From Siphonobacter sp. SORGH_AS_0500 (GTDB lineage Bacteria > Bacteroidota > Bacteroidia > Cytophagales > Spirosomataceae), in contig NZ_NHPP01000009.1 of the NCBI RefSeq assembly GCF_002838835.1, positions 62,001 to 126,000 of the forward strand: a DNA stretch of 64,000 nt, in the 5' to 3' direction. The position numbers and the translations under genes were made by a program. Shown here piece after piece: positions 18,673 through 27,680 of this stretch (position 1 is the stretch's first letter; every line of letters begins with the position of its first letter). Below the pieces are notes generated by a model. It saw only the letters and a program-made list of their open reading frames with translations, had not been told where the DNA came from and made no database searches.

Positions 18673-19599
18673 CTAACTAATTACTTTCAACTGGCTATAG
18701 GACTTGCACTGAGAATTAAGTTTTTCGTTGGTCAGTTTAAGGTAATTCAGTTCCCGGAACAGATTCCTGAAAAAGCCCATAAAACCCTTTTTACGGTTCA
18801 GGTAATGTTGCTCTAAAATGAAAGAAAGCAGATACATGTAAGGATACTCAATCGCCTGAGGATTGTACTGATTCCGCTGGGTGACGCTGAAGATTGGTTT
18901 CCAGACTTCTTCATTATCAATCTTCACCTTCTTATGATACATCAACGAACAATTCCCCAGGGTTTGAATAGGAATAATGGCCGATTTTACGTGGGACGTC
19001 CAGGTGATATGGTCAAAGATTTCCTTGTAAACCATTTTAATTTTATTCACCAAGCGAGCGGAAGCGGCTTCATTATTTATATATGTTTCGCACTTGGTAG
19101 GAATGAATAAAATCAAACGCGGTTCACTGGATTGCTCCAAACCGGGCTTCAACACACGGAATAAATTTTCAGCATTCGTTTTCTGCTCGGTGAGATCGTT
19201 CATAATCGCACTGGCATCGACGGGAATCACAATTACTGAGGAATTCTTGAGATAGGAAATAACCTTTTCTGAATCATCCGTAATCCAGTTACCGGGAATG
19301 TCAGTGAAAGAAACTACTAAGAAGGGATCCGAATCTTTATGAGAGATTTCTAACGGATACGAAGAAGCATCAGCCGTGGATTGAATTCCATCAAAACAGG
19401 TGATGGTTCCTTTAGAAAGAGATGCCTTCAGCCTTTCTTTGTTCTGATCTAACTTGGCGGCTAGTTCAGGATTTAAACTCAAATTCAATCCGATGTTACT
19501 GGACAAATCGTTTCGTATGTTTTCATCCATGGAAGACAAAAACGTAGTCTTACCTTCACCAGAGGCGGCTAGCATGGTAACATTGAAAAAAGTTTGCAT
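18673..19599 (-). CDS. Small P-loop GTPase, partner of the dynamin-like protein
   Basis: A 308-residue protein. The P-loop AASGEGKTT (11-19) lacks the usual first Gly; G3 is DIPG (100-103) in SFTDIPGNWI; TKCE (168-171) takes the place of the NKxD base-recognition motif. This resembles the GTPases of bacterial two-GTPase conflict systems more than Ras or Era families, but that is an inference from motifs only. No transmembrane helix is seen. It is the first gene of the minus-strand pair; the 193-base gap to the dynamin-like gene holds no terminator. Confidence 0.65.
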   Translation of the reverse strand: MQTFFNVTMLAASGEGKTTFLSSMDENIRNDLSSNIGLNLSLNPELAAKLDQNKERLKASLSKGTITCFDGIQSTADASSYPLEISHKDSDPFLVVSFTDIPGNWITDDSEKVISYLKNSSVIVIPVDASAIMNDLTEQKTNAENLFRVLKPGLEQSSEPRLILFIPTKCETYINNEAASARLVNKIKMVYKEIFDHITWTSHVKSAIIPIQTLGNCSLMYHKKVKIDNEEVWKPIFSVTQRNQYNPQAIEYPYMYLLSFILEQHYLNRKKGFMGFFRNLFRELNYLKLTNEKLNSQCKSYSQLKVIS

Positions 19600-20388
19600 G
19601 GGTCAATTTAATTAACTCCTTGGACCTAGTGAATTAATTCAAAACCACTCCTTCCGGGTAGACCGGAGAAGAATTATAAATAAATTTCCTGAGTCATTCT
19701 TAGTTTACTAACTTACGGTAATACCTGCGACTTCAGGCGGTGTGTTTCATGGGTTAAGGTGGCTTTGCGTAGATGAACTAACAAATCGCATTACTATAAA
19801 CATTTACTACCAAAACAAGAAACAGTATGGGTTTCCAGAATAGCCTCAGGTTTTCTTGTTCATGCCTAGCAACTTACTCAGAAATAAAGCATTATGCCTT
19901 TTAGCCGCATGTTCTCGCTTGCTGTGGTTAACTAATATACATAAGTTCAGGGATTGTCCCTCAAAAAACCAGAGATGTAGTTGAAAAAAAATACACATAA
20001 CTTTTTATTCCATTTAATACCTATATAATTACCTAATCTAAATATACGTACTTTTATAAGCTAAGGTTATTACAATCTGGAGTCTACAAAACCCTTCAGA
20101 GCTTACAGGAACGTAATTCAACTCATTCTACCAATAGTAATAAATGTTTGATAATAGCTTAAGTACTTAAACCAGGCATAGGTACTTAAATCATTCTTCT
20201 CTGACATCCTGCTGACCGTTCCTTTTTTCTCTTCCTTCTTTCATGTAAAAGTTAATCTTATAAATAGGACATTTCAGCGATATCTTTTTGTCTATCCATG
20301 TTTATTTAGTACCTTTCCCTGCTTATTCAGTCCACTTATGGTTCCCTGAATTGCCTAACATTTTTTACTTAACACGTTACTTTTTTGC
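19600..20388. other. AT-rich intergenic region
   Basis: These 789 bases separate two divergent units (GTPase pair and GMC pair). No coding pattern or strong hairpin is seen. The centre (19980-20060) is very AT-rich. A candidate promoter for the plus-strand genes is at 20288-20317. Confidence 0.45.
20288..20317 (+). promoter_or_regulatory. Candidate promoter for the GMC pair
   Basis: TTG (20288-20290) followed after 19 bases by TACCTTTC (20310-20317), one mismatch from the TAnnTTTG -7 consensus. It lies 72 bases before the first gene. Confidence 0.4.
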
Positions 20389-20961
20389 ATGAAACGCCGA
20401 GAAGCACTACAAATGGTAGGGGTTATGATGGGTGGTCTGCTGGTGACTCCAGCCCTGGCCGACATCGTTGAAGGCCGCCGGGCATTGCCTACAACTGCCT
20501 CTAAACTGATCTTTGATCAGCCTACCGAAGACCTCATTGCTGAAATTGCCGATGTGATCCTACCGACCACAGCCGATTCTCCGGGAGCTAAAGCTGCTGG
20601 CGTAGGTCCATTCCTGAATGTTCTCGTTTCTGATTGCTACCCCAAAGAATATCAGGATCGTTTGCAGCAGGGGCTGGCCCGAGTAGACCGCGAAACCAAA
20701 GCCGTTTACGGAAAGGCTTTCAAGGATGCTTCTATTCAGGAAAAGACGAATATTTTGAAACTGGAAGAAGCCAACGCCTTTGCAGATCGCAAAGCCGGAG
20801 TCAAAGAAGTTCCTTTTTGGTTTACGATTAAAGAACTCAGCATGTTTGGGTATTTCACTTCCGAAATCGGAGCTACCCAGGCCCTGAGTTACGAATATGT
20901 ACCCGGTCGTTACGAAGGATGTATTCCTTTGAAGCCCGGTCAGAAAACCTGGGCAACCTAG
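20389..20961 (+). CDS. Gluconate 2-dehydrogenase subunit 3 family protein
   Basis: A 190-residue protein starting MKRREALQMVGVMMGG, a Tat-like signal with the basic KRRE stretch followed by a hydrophobic helix. The mature part (ILPTTADSPGAKAAGVGPFL, then YPKEYQDRLQQGLARVD) matches the small subunit of membrane-bound sugar dehydrogenases. In such complexes this subunit guides export of the flavin subunit, encoded next (75 bases downstream). The pair most resembles glucoside 3-dehydrogenase or gluconate dehydrogenase complexes; a cytochrome subunit is not encoded here. Confidence 0.85.
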   Translation: MKRREALQMVGVMMGGLLVTPALADIVEGRRALPTTASKLIFDQPTEDLIAEIADVILPTTADSPGAKAAGVGPFLNVLVSDCYPKEYQDRLQQGLARVDRETKAVYGKAFKDASIQEKTNILKLEEANAFADRKAGVKEVPFWFTIKELSMFGYFTSEIGATQALSYEYVPGRYEGCIPLKPGQKTWAT

Positions 20962-21036
20962 GTTGTTTTACCTCCCTCTTGTTACCCTATTACTTATGCT
21001 GAGCCCCTGAAGTTTAGCAACAGAACTACTAATCCA

Positions 21037-22746
21037 ATGAACATTCTTCGAGCAAACGAGCAAAATACATATGATGCCATCGTTATAGGTTCGGGTATTT
21101 CGGGTGGCTGGGCTGCCAAAGAATTAACCGAAAAAGGCCTTAAAACGCTGGTACTGGAACGAGGACATAAATTCGAACACGTAACGGATTATGAAAACGC
21201 TCTGAAAAAACCCTGGGAACTTACTCACCGGGGCCGGATTACGAACGAAGAGCGGGCCTCTCACCCCTTCCTGAGCCGGGATTACCCCTACGGTGAAGCC
21301 AATAAAAATTACTGGTTTAACGATAAAGATGCTCCTTACGAAGAGCTCAAACGCTTTGACTGGTACCGTCCAAACATTGTGGGTGGTAAATCCATCATGT
21401 GGGGCCGTCAGAGTTACCGTCTTTCAGATTTAGATTTTGAAGCCAACGCCAAAGAAGGCATTGGTACGGACTGGCCCGTTCGATATGCGGAAATTGCTCC
21501 CTGGTATAGCTACGTTGAGAAATTCGTTGGTGTATCGGGTAGTAAAGATGGCCTGTCTCAGCTTCCCGATGGCGAGTTCCTGCCTCCTATGCAGATGAAC
21601 TGTGCCGAAACAGCAGTGAAGCAGGGTATTGAAGCTAAATTCCCCAATCGTAAAATGACGATTGGCCGGGTAGCTAACTTAACTCAGGCGGGTCCTGCTC
21701 AGCAGAAAGTAGGCCGTGGCCCCTGCCAATACCGTAACCTTTGCTCGCTGGGTTGCCCCTACGGTGGTTACTTCAGCAGCCCTTCAGCTACGATTCCAGC
21801 CGCTCAGGCTACGGGTCGTCTGACGATTCGTCCTAATAGCATCGCTTCTGAAATCATTTACGATCCTCAGACGAAAAAAGCGAAAGGCGTTCGCATTATT
21901 GATTCAGAAACGAATGCCGTGATGGAATACTTCTCGAAAGTCGTATTCATTTGCGGTGGAGCCATTGGCTCAACAGCCCTATTACTCAACTCGATTTCAG
22001 ATCGTTTCCCTAATGGATTTGGTAACGATTCGGGTCAGTTAGGTCATAACCTGATGGATCACCACTTCCGCACGGGTGCCAGTGGTATTGTTGAGGGAAT
22101 GGAAGATAAATATTACTTCGGTCGCCGGGCTAACGGAATTTATATTCCTCGTTACCGCAATATTGGTAACGACAAACGTGATTACCTGCGTGGATTCGGT
22201 TATCAAGGTGGCGGTAGCCGTCAGGGCTGGAATGGTCTGGTAGCAGAAATGGGCTTTGGAGCCGAGCTGAAAGAAAAAGCAGCCAAGCCCGGTCCGTGGT
22301 CGATGAACCTGGGTGGTTTTGGTGAAACTTTACCCGCTTACGAAAACCGGATGTTCCTGGATCGTAGCAAAAAAGATAAGTGGGGTCTGCCTACGGTTGT
22401 GTTTGATGCGGATTTACGCGAAAACGAGCACAAAATGCGTAAGGACATGATGAACGATGCCGCTGAAATGCTGGAAGCAGCAGGCGTGAAAAACATTCGC
22501 ACGTTCGATAACGGTTCTTACCTGGGTATGGCGATTCACGAAATGGGTACGGCCCGCATGGGTAAAGATCCTAAAACGAGCGTATTGAATGGACACAATC
22601 AGGTGTGGGATGCTAAAAACGTATTCGTAACTGATGGTTCGTTCATGGCTTCAGCAGGTTGCCAGAACCCCTCACTCACGTACATGGCCTTCACGGCTCG
22701 TGCGGTTGATTTTGCAGTTAAAGAATTGAAAAAGAAGAATATCTAA
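21037..22746 (+). CDS. GMC family FAD-dependent oxidoreductase
   Basis: A 569-residue flavoprotein. The FAD-binding GSGISG (18-23) is followed by the GMC motif region GGKSIMWGRQSYR, a cysteine-rich stretch (CQYRNLCSLGCPYGG, residues about 229-243) as found in the dehydrogenase large subunits, and a C-terminal active site with His501 (HEMGTARMG) and Asn544 (CQNPSLTYM). The 43-residue spacing of His and Asn fits GMC enzymes. It likely oxidises a sugar or glycoside in the periplasm, passing electrons to a quinone or cytochrome. It has no signal peptide and probably rides on the Tat signal of the upstream subunit 3. A strong terminator follows. Confidence 0.87.
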   Translation: MNILRANEQNTYDAIVIGSGISGGWAAKELTEKGLKTLVLERGHKFEHVTDYENALKKPWELTHRGRITNEERASHPFLSRDYPYGEANKNYWFNDKDAPYEELKRFDWYRPNIVGGKSIMWGRQSYRLSDLDFEANAKEGIGTDWPVRYAEIAPWYSYVEKFVGVSGSKDGLSQLPDGEFLPPMQMNCAETAVKQGIEAKFPNRKMTIGRVANLTQAGPAQQKVGRGPCQYRNLCSLGCPYGGYFSSPSATIPAAQATGRLTIRPNSIASEIIYDPQTKKAKGVRIIDSETNAVMEYFSKVVFICGGAIGSTALLLNSISDRFPNGFGNDSGQLGHNLMDHHFRTGASGIVEGMEDKYYFGRRANGIYIPRYRNIGNDKRDYLRGFGYQGGGSRQGWNGLVAEMGFGAELKEKAAKPGPWSMNLGGFGETLPAYENRMFLDRSKKDKWGLPTVVFDADLRENEHKMRKDMMNDAAEMLEAAGVKNIRTFDNGSYLGMAIHEMGTARMGKDPKTSVLNGHNQVWDAKNVFVTDGSFMASAGCQNPSLTYMAFTARAVDFAVKELKKKNI

Positions 22747-22758
22747 GGTGTTTTTAAA

Positions 22759-22800
22759 ATGAAAAGGGCCGTCGGGAGAAATCCTGACGGCCCTTTTCAT
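22759..22800 (+). terminator. Intrinsic terminator of the GMC operon
   Basis: ATGAAAAGGGCCGTC pairs with GACGGCCCTTTTCAT around an AGAAAT loop region. It lies between the GMC gene and the convergent small gene, so it may work both ways. Confidence 0.8.
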
Positions 22801-22811
22801 TGGTACTAGTA

Positions 22812-23069
22812 TTACTTAAAGCTCATTAAGCTATGAGCCGAACAGCCTCCATTTACGTAATCAACGGCCAGAAGGGCCATAGCCCGAGCTTGCCGGGTTT
22901 TTAATTTGCTAATGGATGAATAACGCGTACGACCTTCTTTTAAAATAGCCTGAACTTCCTGAAGACCTTCTTTCTCTGGAAAATTGTCAACTGGATTTTC
23001 TCCCAGGCGTTCGAGTTTATTAACTACTTCTGCAATCGTTTTATTAATCTGATATTTCGTGGGTTTCAT
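22812..23069 (-). CDS. Conserved 85-residue protein, paralogue A
   Basis: A small, soluble, helical protein starting MKPTKYQINKTIAEVV. It shares a clear pattern with its 85-residue neighbour at 23216-23473: KEG-x2-E, IL-x-E, Y-x2-I-x2-L-x-TR-x-ARA-x-A-x-LAVDY-x-NG-x-C. Both have the same length, so they arose by tandem duplication. The function is unknown. The conserved C-terminal Cys and TR-x-ARA core suggest a binding role but nothing specific. It is preceded by a 146-base gap after its paralogue. Confidence 0.7.
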   Translation of the reverse strand: MKPTKYQINKTIAEVVNKLERLGENPVDNFPEKEGLQEVQAILKEGRTRYSSISKLKTRQARAMALLAVDYVNGGCSAHSLMSFK

Positions 23070-23215
23070 GAAAATATATCGTTAATCTTAGGTATTATCT
23101 AAGGAGTGATGGATATTAAAAAATACGTGCCTGCCCGAGCTCGGCAAAGTGGCTCGGTTCAGGTCATTTACTTACTGGTTAGGGCATTAATTCCGGGCGA
23201 AAGATGAAGATCCCT

Positions 23216-23473
23216 TTATTGAAGATTCACTAGCTTACTCTGCTCACAGGAGCCATTCATGTAATCAACAGCCAAGATAGCAATGGCCCGGGCATGGCGG
23301 GTTTCCAATACTTTAATGAGGTTATAGCTGGTGCAATTTTCTTCCAGAATGCGGTAGGCTTCCTCAAATCCTTCTTTTTGGGAATAATTCCGTTCTAACT
23401 GAATGGCAGGTGTGGCAAGTTTGCGGGCAATCAATGTAATCGTTCGCTGTATCTCAAGGGGGGATGGCTTCAT
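23216..23473 (-). CDS. Conserved 85-residue protein, paralogue B
   Basis: Starts at ATG 23473 (MKPSPLEIQRTITLIA); the open frame extends further upstream, but this start aligns exactly with paralogue A and leaves the desaturase terminator outside the gene. Shared features: QKEGFEEA, RILEEN, LETRHARAIAILAVDYMNGSC. Divergence outside the core is high (well under half the residues match), so the duplication is old. The pair lies downstream of the desaturase on the same strand, but a terminator separates them. Confidence 0.7.
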   Translation of the reverse strand: MKPSPLEIQRTITLIARKLATPAIQLERNYSQKEGFEEAYRILEENCTSYNLIKVLETRHARAIAILAVDYMNGSCEQSKLVNLQ

Positions 23474-23570
23474 AGGCTTTTGTTCTGTCTGACTGGATTT
23501 TTTTGAAGTTACGAATAATTCCTGACAATACCTAATAAACCTTTTGATTATCAATAATTTGCACCTACAA

Positions 23571-23600
23571 AAAAAGCCCTCGGCGATTACCAAGGGCTTT
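23571..23600 (-). terminator. Terminator of the desaturase gene
   Basis: On the minus strand AAAGCCCTTGG and CGAGGGCTTT form a stem followed by a run of seven T residues. It starts 20 bases after the desaturase stop. Confidence 0.75.
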
Positions 23601-23619
23601 GTGTAAACATCCAATCAAC

Positions 23620-24741
23620 TTAAAAAGCGAACTCTTCCTTGGCTACATTAACCTTTACTTCAGTCGTTCCCATTTTCTTCAGGACCTGGTAGTGAGAAGC
23701 CAGAGCTCCTGCAAACGTTTCATTTTCCAGGTAAGGTAAGCCGTGTTCAAGGGCGGTCTGCTTCACAATGGCCGAGACAGCGGGATAGTGAATATGGCAC
23801 ACCTTGGGAAACAAATGGTGTTCAATCTGACGATTTAACCCGCCACAAAGAAAAGCAGCCAGTCCGCTTCGGGGAGAGAAATTAGCTGTGGTATACATCT
23901 GATGCACGGCCCAGGCATTAAGTACATTCCCCTTTTGGTCAGGCACGGGAAAATCAGTTCCTTCCACGACGTGAGCCAGTTGAAAAACCAGACCTAACAC
24001 CAATCCTTCGGCAATATGCATGATTAAAAAGCCCAGAGCGATTTCATACCAAGCTAAATCCAGCACCAGATAAGGAATAACTAGGAAAAGCAGGTAATAC
24101 ACTGCTTTGGAAATAAAGAGTTTGTAATACTCCGAGCGGGGGTGCTGGGAGTTATCGTGAGACGAGCCGATGTTTTTCTTGAAAAACTTCACGTAGTCCT
24201 TTCGGAAAACCCAGGAAAGCGAAGCCAGCGAATAAAGCGGAATGGTATAGAAATGCTGATACTTGTGCCAGGAGCGTAGCGGCTCATCGGCATCGAGGCG
24301 AACCAAACCTGGAGCAATTTCAATGTCTTCATCGTGACCCGGGATATTGGTATACGTATGGTGAACAATGTTATGGGTTACCTTCCAGACGTAAGGATTC
24401 GCTCCCAGTAAATAAAAGCTATTCCCTAATAAACGATTAACCCAAGCTTTTGAAGAAAAAGCTCCGTGCAGGGCATCGTGGGATACATTAAAGCCAATAA
24501 AGGCAGCAAACATTCCCAACAGAACTACCATACCCAGCATTACTGAAGTAGAAAACTGATTGGAAATAATCAGCGTGTAGAGAGCTACGTAACCGCCTAG
24601 AAAGAATAAAGCTTTGAACCACATGGCCCCGTTGGCGTGTGTGCTGAGGTTATTCTCTTTGAAATAGGCATCTACCCGCTGACGGGCTGTAACAAAAAAG
24701 GTAGAGCGATCACTGTTGACAAATTTGACTTTTGTTGACAT
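23620..24741 (-). CDS. Membrane fatty acid desaturase (linoleoyl-CoA desaturase-like)
   Basis: A 373-residue protein starting at ATG 24741 (MSTKVKFVNSD). The three histidine boxes of the di-iron desaturases are present: HDALH (88-92), HNIVHH (123-128) and QIEHH near residue 315. Four or so transmembrane segments lie around them. The QxxHH third box places it with front-end (delta-5/delta-6-like) desaturases, though the cytochrome b5 domain of the eukaryotic ones is missing. It probably tunes membrane fluidity. It is monocistronic, with a terminator downstream and divergent from the TonB receptor. Confidence 0.88.
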   Translation of the reverse strand: MSTKVKFVNSDRSTFFVTARQRVDAYFKENNLSTHANGAMWFKALFFLGGYVALYTLIISNQFSTSVMLGMVVLLGMFAAFIGFNVSHDALHGAFSSKAWVNRLLGNSFYLLGANPYVWKVTHNIVHHTYTNIPGHDEDIEIAPGLVRLDADEPLRSWHKYQHFYTIPLYSLASLSWVFRKDYVKFFKKNIGSSHDNSQHPRSEYYKLFISKAVYYLLFLVIPYLVLDLAWYEIALGFLIMHIAEGLVLGLVFQLAHVVEGTDFPVPDQKGNVLNAWAVHQMYTTANFSPRSGLAAFLCGGLNRQIEHHLFPKVCHIHYPAVSAIVKQTALEHGLPYLENETFAGALASHYQVLKKMGTTEVKVNVAKEEFAF

Positions 24742-25201
24742 AGAGCTAACAGCCTCTCTACCTGGCAATGACCCGTAAAGCTGAACCGTCGGTTAAGGTG
24801 ATATATGGTTTACTAGCTGAAGACAGCCCACATTACCTTCCCCTATGACCGCTAATTTTTTTATGAAAAAACGAATCCGTCATTATTCGCCAAATTGGCT
24901 AGTCCTCCCTCCCTGAAGAATGAATAAAGAGCGATCAGACCTGTTTTTCTTTCCCGTTTACCCCCTTCTACACGCACTTATTTAATCTGCCCGTTCTGCT
25001 TTTCCCAAAAAAAGGGTATTTCCTGCCATTCATCTCCCCCTTTCCACTTATTGACTTTTGTTTATCCACCTAGTTTTACTGATTACCCCCTAGCTCCTTC
25101 CCTTAGTCGAATTCGGCCCCTCTGCCCCCTTTTCGTCCTCCATCTTTGTAAAGTCAAACGACAATAACTGCTCTAAAAAAATAGTATCGCTCTTACTTTA
25201 C
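24742..25201. other. Divergent intergenic region
   Basis: 460 bases between the desaturase (minus) and the TonB receptor (plus). Its right part carries the leader shared with the DUF4249 gene (25001-25159). No gene is seen. Confidence 0.5.
25001..25159 (+). promoter_or_regulatory. Leader block shared with the DUF4249 gene (copy 1)
   Basis: Four blocks in the same order and spacing as at 27880-28037: TTTCCC-A7-GGG (25001-25016, itself a hairpin), TACCCCC at +83, GTCGAA at +106, and the 20-base CCATCTTTGTAAAGTCAAAC at +139 (25140-25159). The last holds CATCTTTG, close to the -7 consensus, so it is probably the promoter core. The 20-mer ends 42 bases before the TonB receptor ATG. Confidence 0.6.
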
Positions 25202-27613
25202 ATGAAACCGCTCCAATCTGCCGCACGCCACTTGATTACGCTGATGCTCATTTTGAGCAGCTCTCTGGTTTTTGCTCAGCAAGTAGCCCAAAACCAACGC
25301 CGTAACGTTCGTACCCTCAGTGGTTATGTTCGGGAAGCCCAGTCGGGTACCGCTCTGGTCGGCGTAAGTGTTTCACTGCCTAGCTTAGGTCTGGGAGCCA
25401 CCACAAACGCTCAGGGTTACTACTCCATCGAACTACCAGCCCGGCCTTTCGTTCAAATTGCTTTCTCCTTCATTGGTTACAAAACCGAAAGTATGGCCAC
25501 CGATGTCAATACCAACACTACTATTAATGTTTCTTTAGAGGCCCAAAGTTCTACGCTCCAGGAAGTAGTTGTTAAGAGTCGCACGGGTAATGGCTCATCC
25601 AAAGTGTCGGAGTCCGTACAGATGTCTACGCTTTCTGTGCCCATCCAGCAAATCAAAGAAATTCCTTCCCTGCTGGGTGAGAAAGATGTGCTCAAGTCGC
25701 TTCAACTTATGCCTGGAGTTCAGAAAGGCACGGATGGTTCAACGGGTATGTACGTTCGCGGCGGCGGTCCTGATCAAAACCTGATTCTCCTCGACGACGC
25801 TCCGGTCTATAATACTTCTCACCTGTTTGGCTTCTTTTCTCTTTTCAATGGGGATGCCATCCAGTCGGTTAACTTAACCAAAGGCGGTTTTGGAGCTCAC
25901 TTTGGTGGTCGTCTCTCATCGGTAGTTGAAATGGAAATGAAAGACGGTAATCAGGAAAAATGGCACGGCGAAGGTGGTATTGGTTTGATCTCCAGCCGTT
26001 TCACCCTTGACGGCCCCATTCAAAAAGGCAAGTCATCCTTCCTGGTCTCGGCTCGTCGTACGTATGCAGACGTGGTTCTTCGCCCTTTCGTGAAAAACAT
26101 CGCTGACCGCAATGGATATTTCTACGATTTCAATGTAAAAGCAAGCTTCGACGTTACACCTAACGATTACATTTCGGTAAGTGCCTATACGGGTAAAGAT
26201 CGCTTCGTTTACACTACGGCTGGTCAGATCAGCAACGAAAGCGGTAACCTTAACTGGGGTAACACCGTCGGAACGCTTCGCTGGAAACACCGCTTCAGCC
26301 CCGGTCTTACGGCAACGTCTTCAGCCATTTTTACGCAGTATCATTCTCATGTTCATATGTCCCGCGACGTAGTTACTGATGAAGCTGCCACTACCTTCCG
26401 CCTCAACAACGCGACTGGCATTCGCGACATGAGCCTGAAAACGGATTTCACCTGGGTACCTAGCAGTCAGCACATCTTCAAAGCGGGTGTGATCGCAACG
26501 GCCCACCAGTTTAACCCCAGCACATCAACGGTTAATAAAGATTTTAATTCGCCTGCTCCCGCCATTGAAACCTTACGTAGTGTGGAAGGTGCGGTATACC
26601 TGGAGGATACTTACAGCCCCACTCCTGCTCTGAAAATCAATGCTGGTCTTCGCCTGAGTGCTTTCAAAAGTGAGACAAAACTATACACTAACCCTGAGCC
26701 ACGTTTAGCTATTGCTTATACCCTGCCGCGACAGTGGGCATTAAAAGCTTCTTACTCCGTTATGAACCAGTACGTTCACCTGCTCTCTAACTCAGGTATC
26801 GGCCTACCCACGGATTTATGGATTCCTTCTTCGGATCAAACGGCTCCTCAGTATTCTCAACAGACGGCTTTCGGTATCGCTAAAGATATGAAATCAGGCT
26901 GGAGCTTCACGGCAGAAGGATTTTACAAGAGCATGAATAACATGGTTGCTTACAAGGAAGGAGCGAGTTCGTTTTCTTACGACGGTTCTGACCAAGTAAG
27001 CTGGGAAGATCAAATCACTTACGGAAAAGGCTGGAGTTACGGAATGGAGCTCTTGCTTCAGAAAAAAGCGGGTCGTTTTACGGGTTGGGCTGGCTATACG
27101 CTATCCTGGACTCAACAACAGTTCGACGAACTGAATTTCGGTAAAAAATTCTGGGCTCGTTATGACCGTCGTCACGATGTATCGCTGGTAGGTACCTATC
27201 ACCTGAGCCCTAAAGTAACCTTCTCAGCTACTTACGTTTACGGAACAGGCCAGGCCATGACACTACCCAAAGGACAATACTGGATTCAAGGCAATAGTGC
27301 CCTGAAAAACCTGGGTGATAAAAGCAACTACACTGGACGCGTATATCAGGAATATGGACAACGCAACAACTTCCGGGCTGCCGCTTACCAGCGTCTGGAC
27401 GTAGGGGTACAGTTCCATAAAACGAAAAAAGGACACGAGCGTACCTGGGAAATCAGCGTATCTAACGCCACTAACCACCAAAATCCCTTCTTCTACTATT
27501 TCGATGCTTCGCAAAGCAGCACGACACCCGGAACGAAGAACACCACCAACACGCTCAAGCAGGTAACCTTATTCCCTATCCTGCCCAGCGTATCGTATAA
27601 CTTCAAATTTTAG
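25202..27613 (+). CDS. TonB-dependent receptor with CarboxypepD_reg-like domain
   Basis: An 803-residue outer membrane receptor. Signal peptide (ending LVFAQ), a CarboxypepD_reg-like beta domain (about 38-120, with GYVREAQSGTALVGVSV), a plug domain (LLGEKDVLKSLQLMPGVQ, YVRGGGPDQNLILLDDAPVY) and a C-terminal barrel ending in the aromatic residue F of YNFKF. It lacks the STN domain, so it is not a transducer. In Bacteroidota such receptors commonly neighbour a DUF4249 lipoprotein, as here; the substrate is unknown. It has its own terminator and shares a leader with the DUF4249 gene. Confidence 0.88.
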   Translation: MKPLQSAARHLITLMLILSSSLVFAQQVAQNQRRNVRTLSGYVREAQSGTALVGVSVSLPSLGLGATTNAQGYYSIELPARPFVQIAFSFIGYKTESMATDVNTNTTINVSLEAQSSTLQEVVVKSRTGNGSSKVSESVQMSTLSVPIQQIKEIPSLLGEKDVLKSLQLMPGVQKGTDGSTGMYVRGGGPDQNLILLDDAPVYNTSHLFGFFSLFNGDAIQSVNLTKGGFGAHFGGRLSSVVEMEMKDGNQEKWHGEGGIGLISSRFTLDGPIQKGKSSFLVSARRTYADVVLRPFVKNIADRNGYFYDFNVKASFDVTPNDYISVSAYTGKDRFVYTTAGQISNESGNLNWGNTVGTLRWKHRFSPGLTATSSAIFTQYHSHVHMSRDVVTDEAATTFRLNNATGIRDMSLKTDFTWVPSSQHIFKAGVIATAHQFNPSTSTVNKDFNSPAPAIETLRSVEGAVYLEDTYSPTPALKINAGLRLSAFKSETKLYTNPEPRLAIAYTLPRQWALKASYSVMNQYVHLLSNSGIGLPTDLWIPSSDQTAPQYSQQTAFGIAKDMKSGWSFTAEGFYKSMNNMVAYKEGASSFSYDGSDQVSWEDQITYGKGWSYGMELLLQKKAGRFTGWAGYTLSWTQQQFDELNFGKKFWARYDRRHDVSLVGTYHLSPKVTFSATYVYGTGQAMTLPKGQYWIQGNSALKNLGDKSNYTGRVYQEYGQRNNFRAAAYQRLDVGVQFHKTKKGHERTWEISVSNATNHQNPFFYYFDASQSSTTPGTKNTTNTLKQVTLFPILPSVSYNFKF

Positions 27614-27650
27614 TAAAAGCAGATTCATAATAATAGAGCAGATTACTTAA

Positions 27651-27680
27651 AAAGGAGAGGATATTCCTCTCCTTTTTTTT
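27651..27680 (+). terminator. Intrinsic terminator of the TonB receptor gene
   Basis: AAAGGAGAGG-ATATT-CCTCTCCTTT is followed by eight T residues, 38 bases after the stop codon. Confidence 0.88.
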
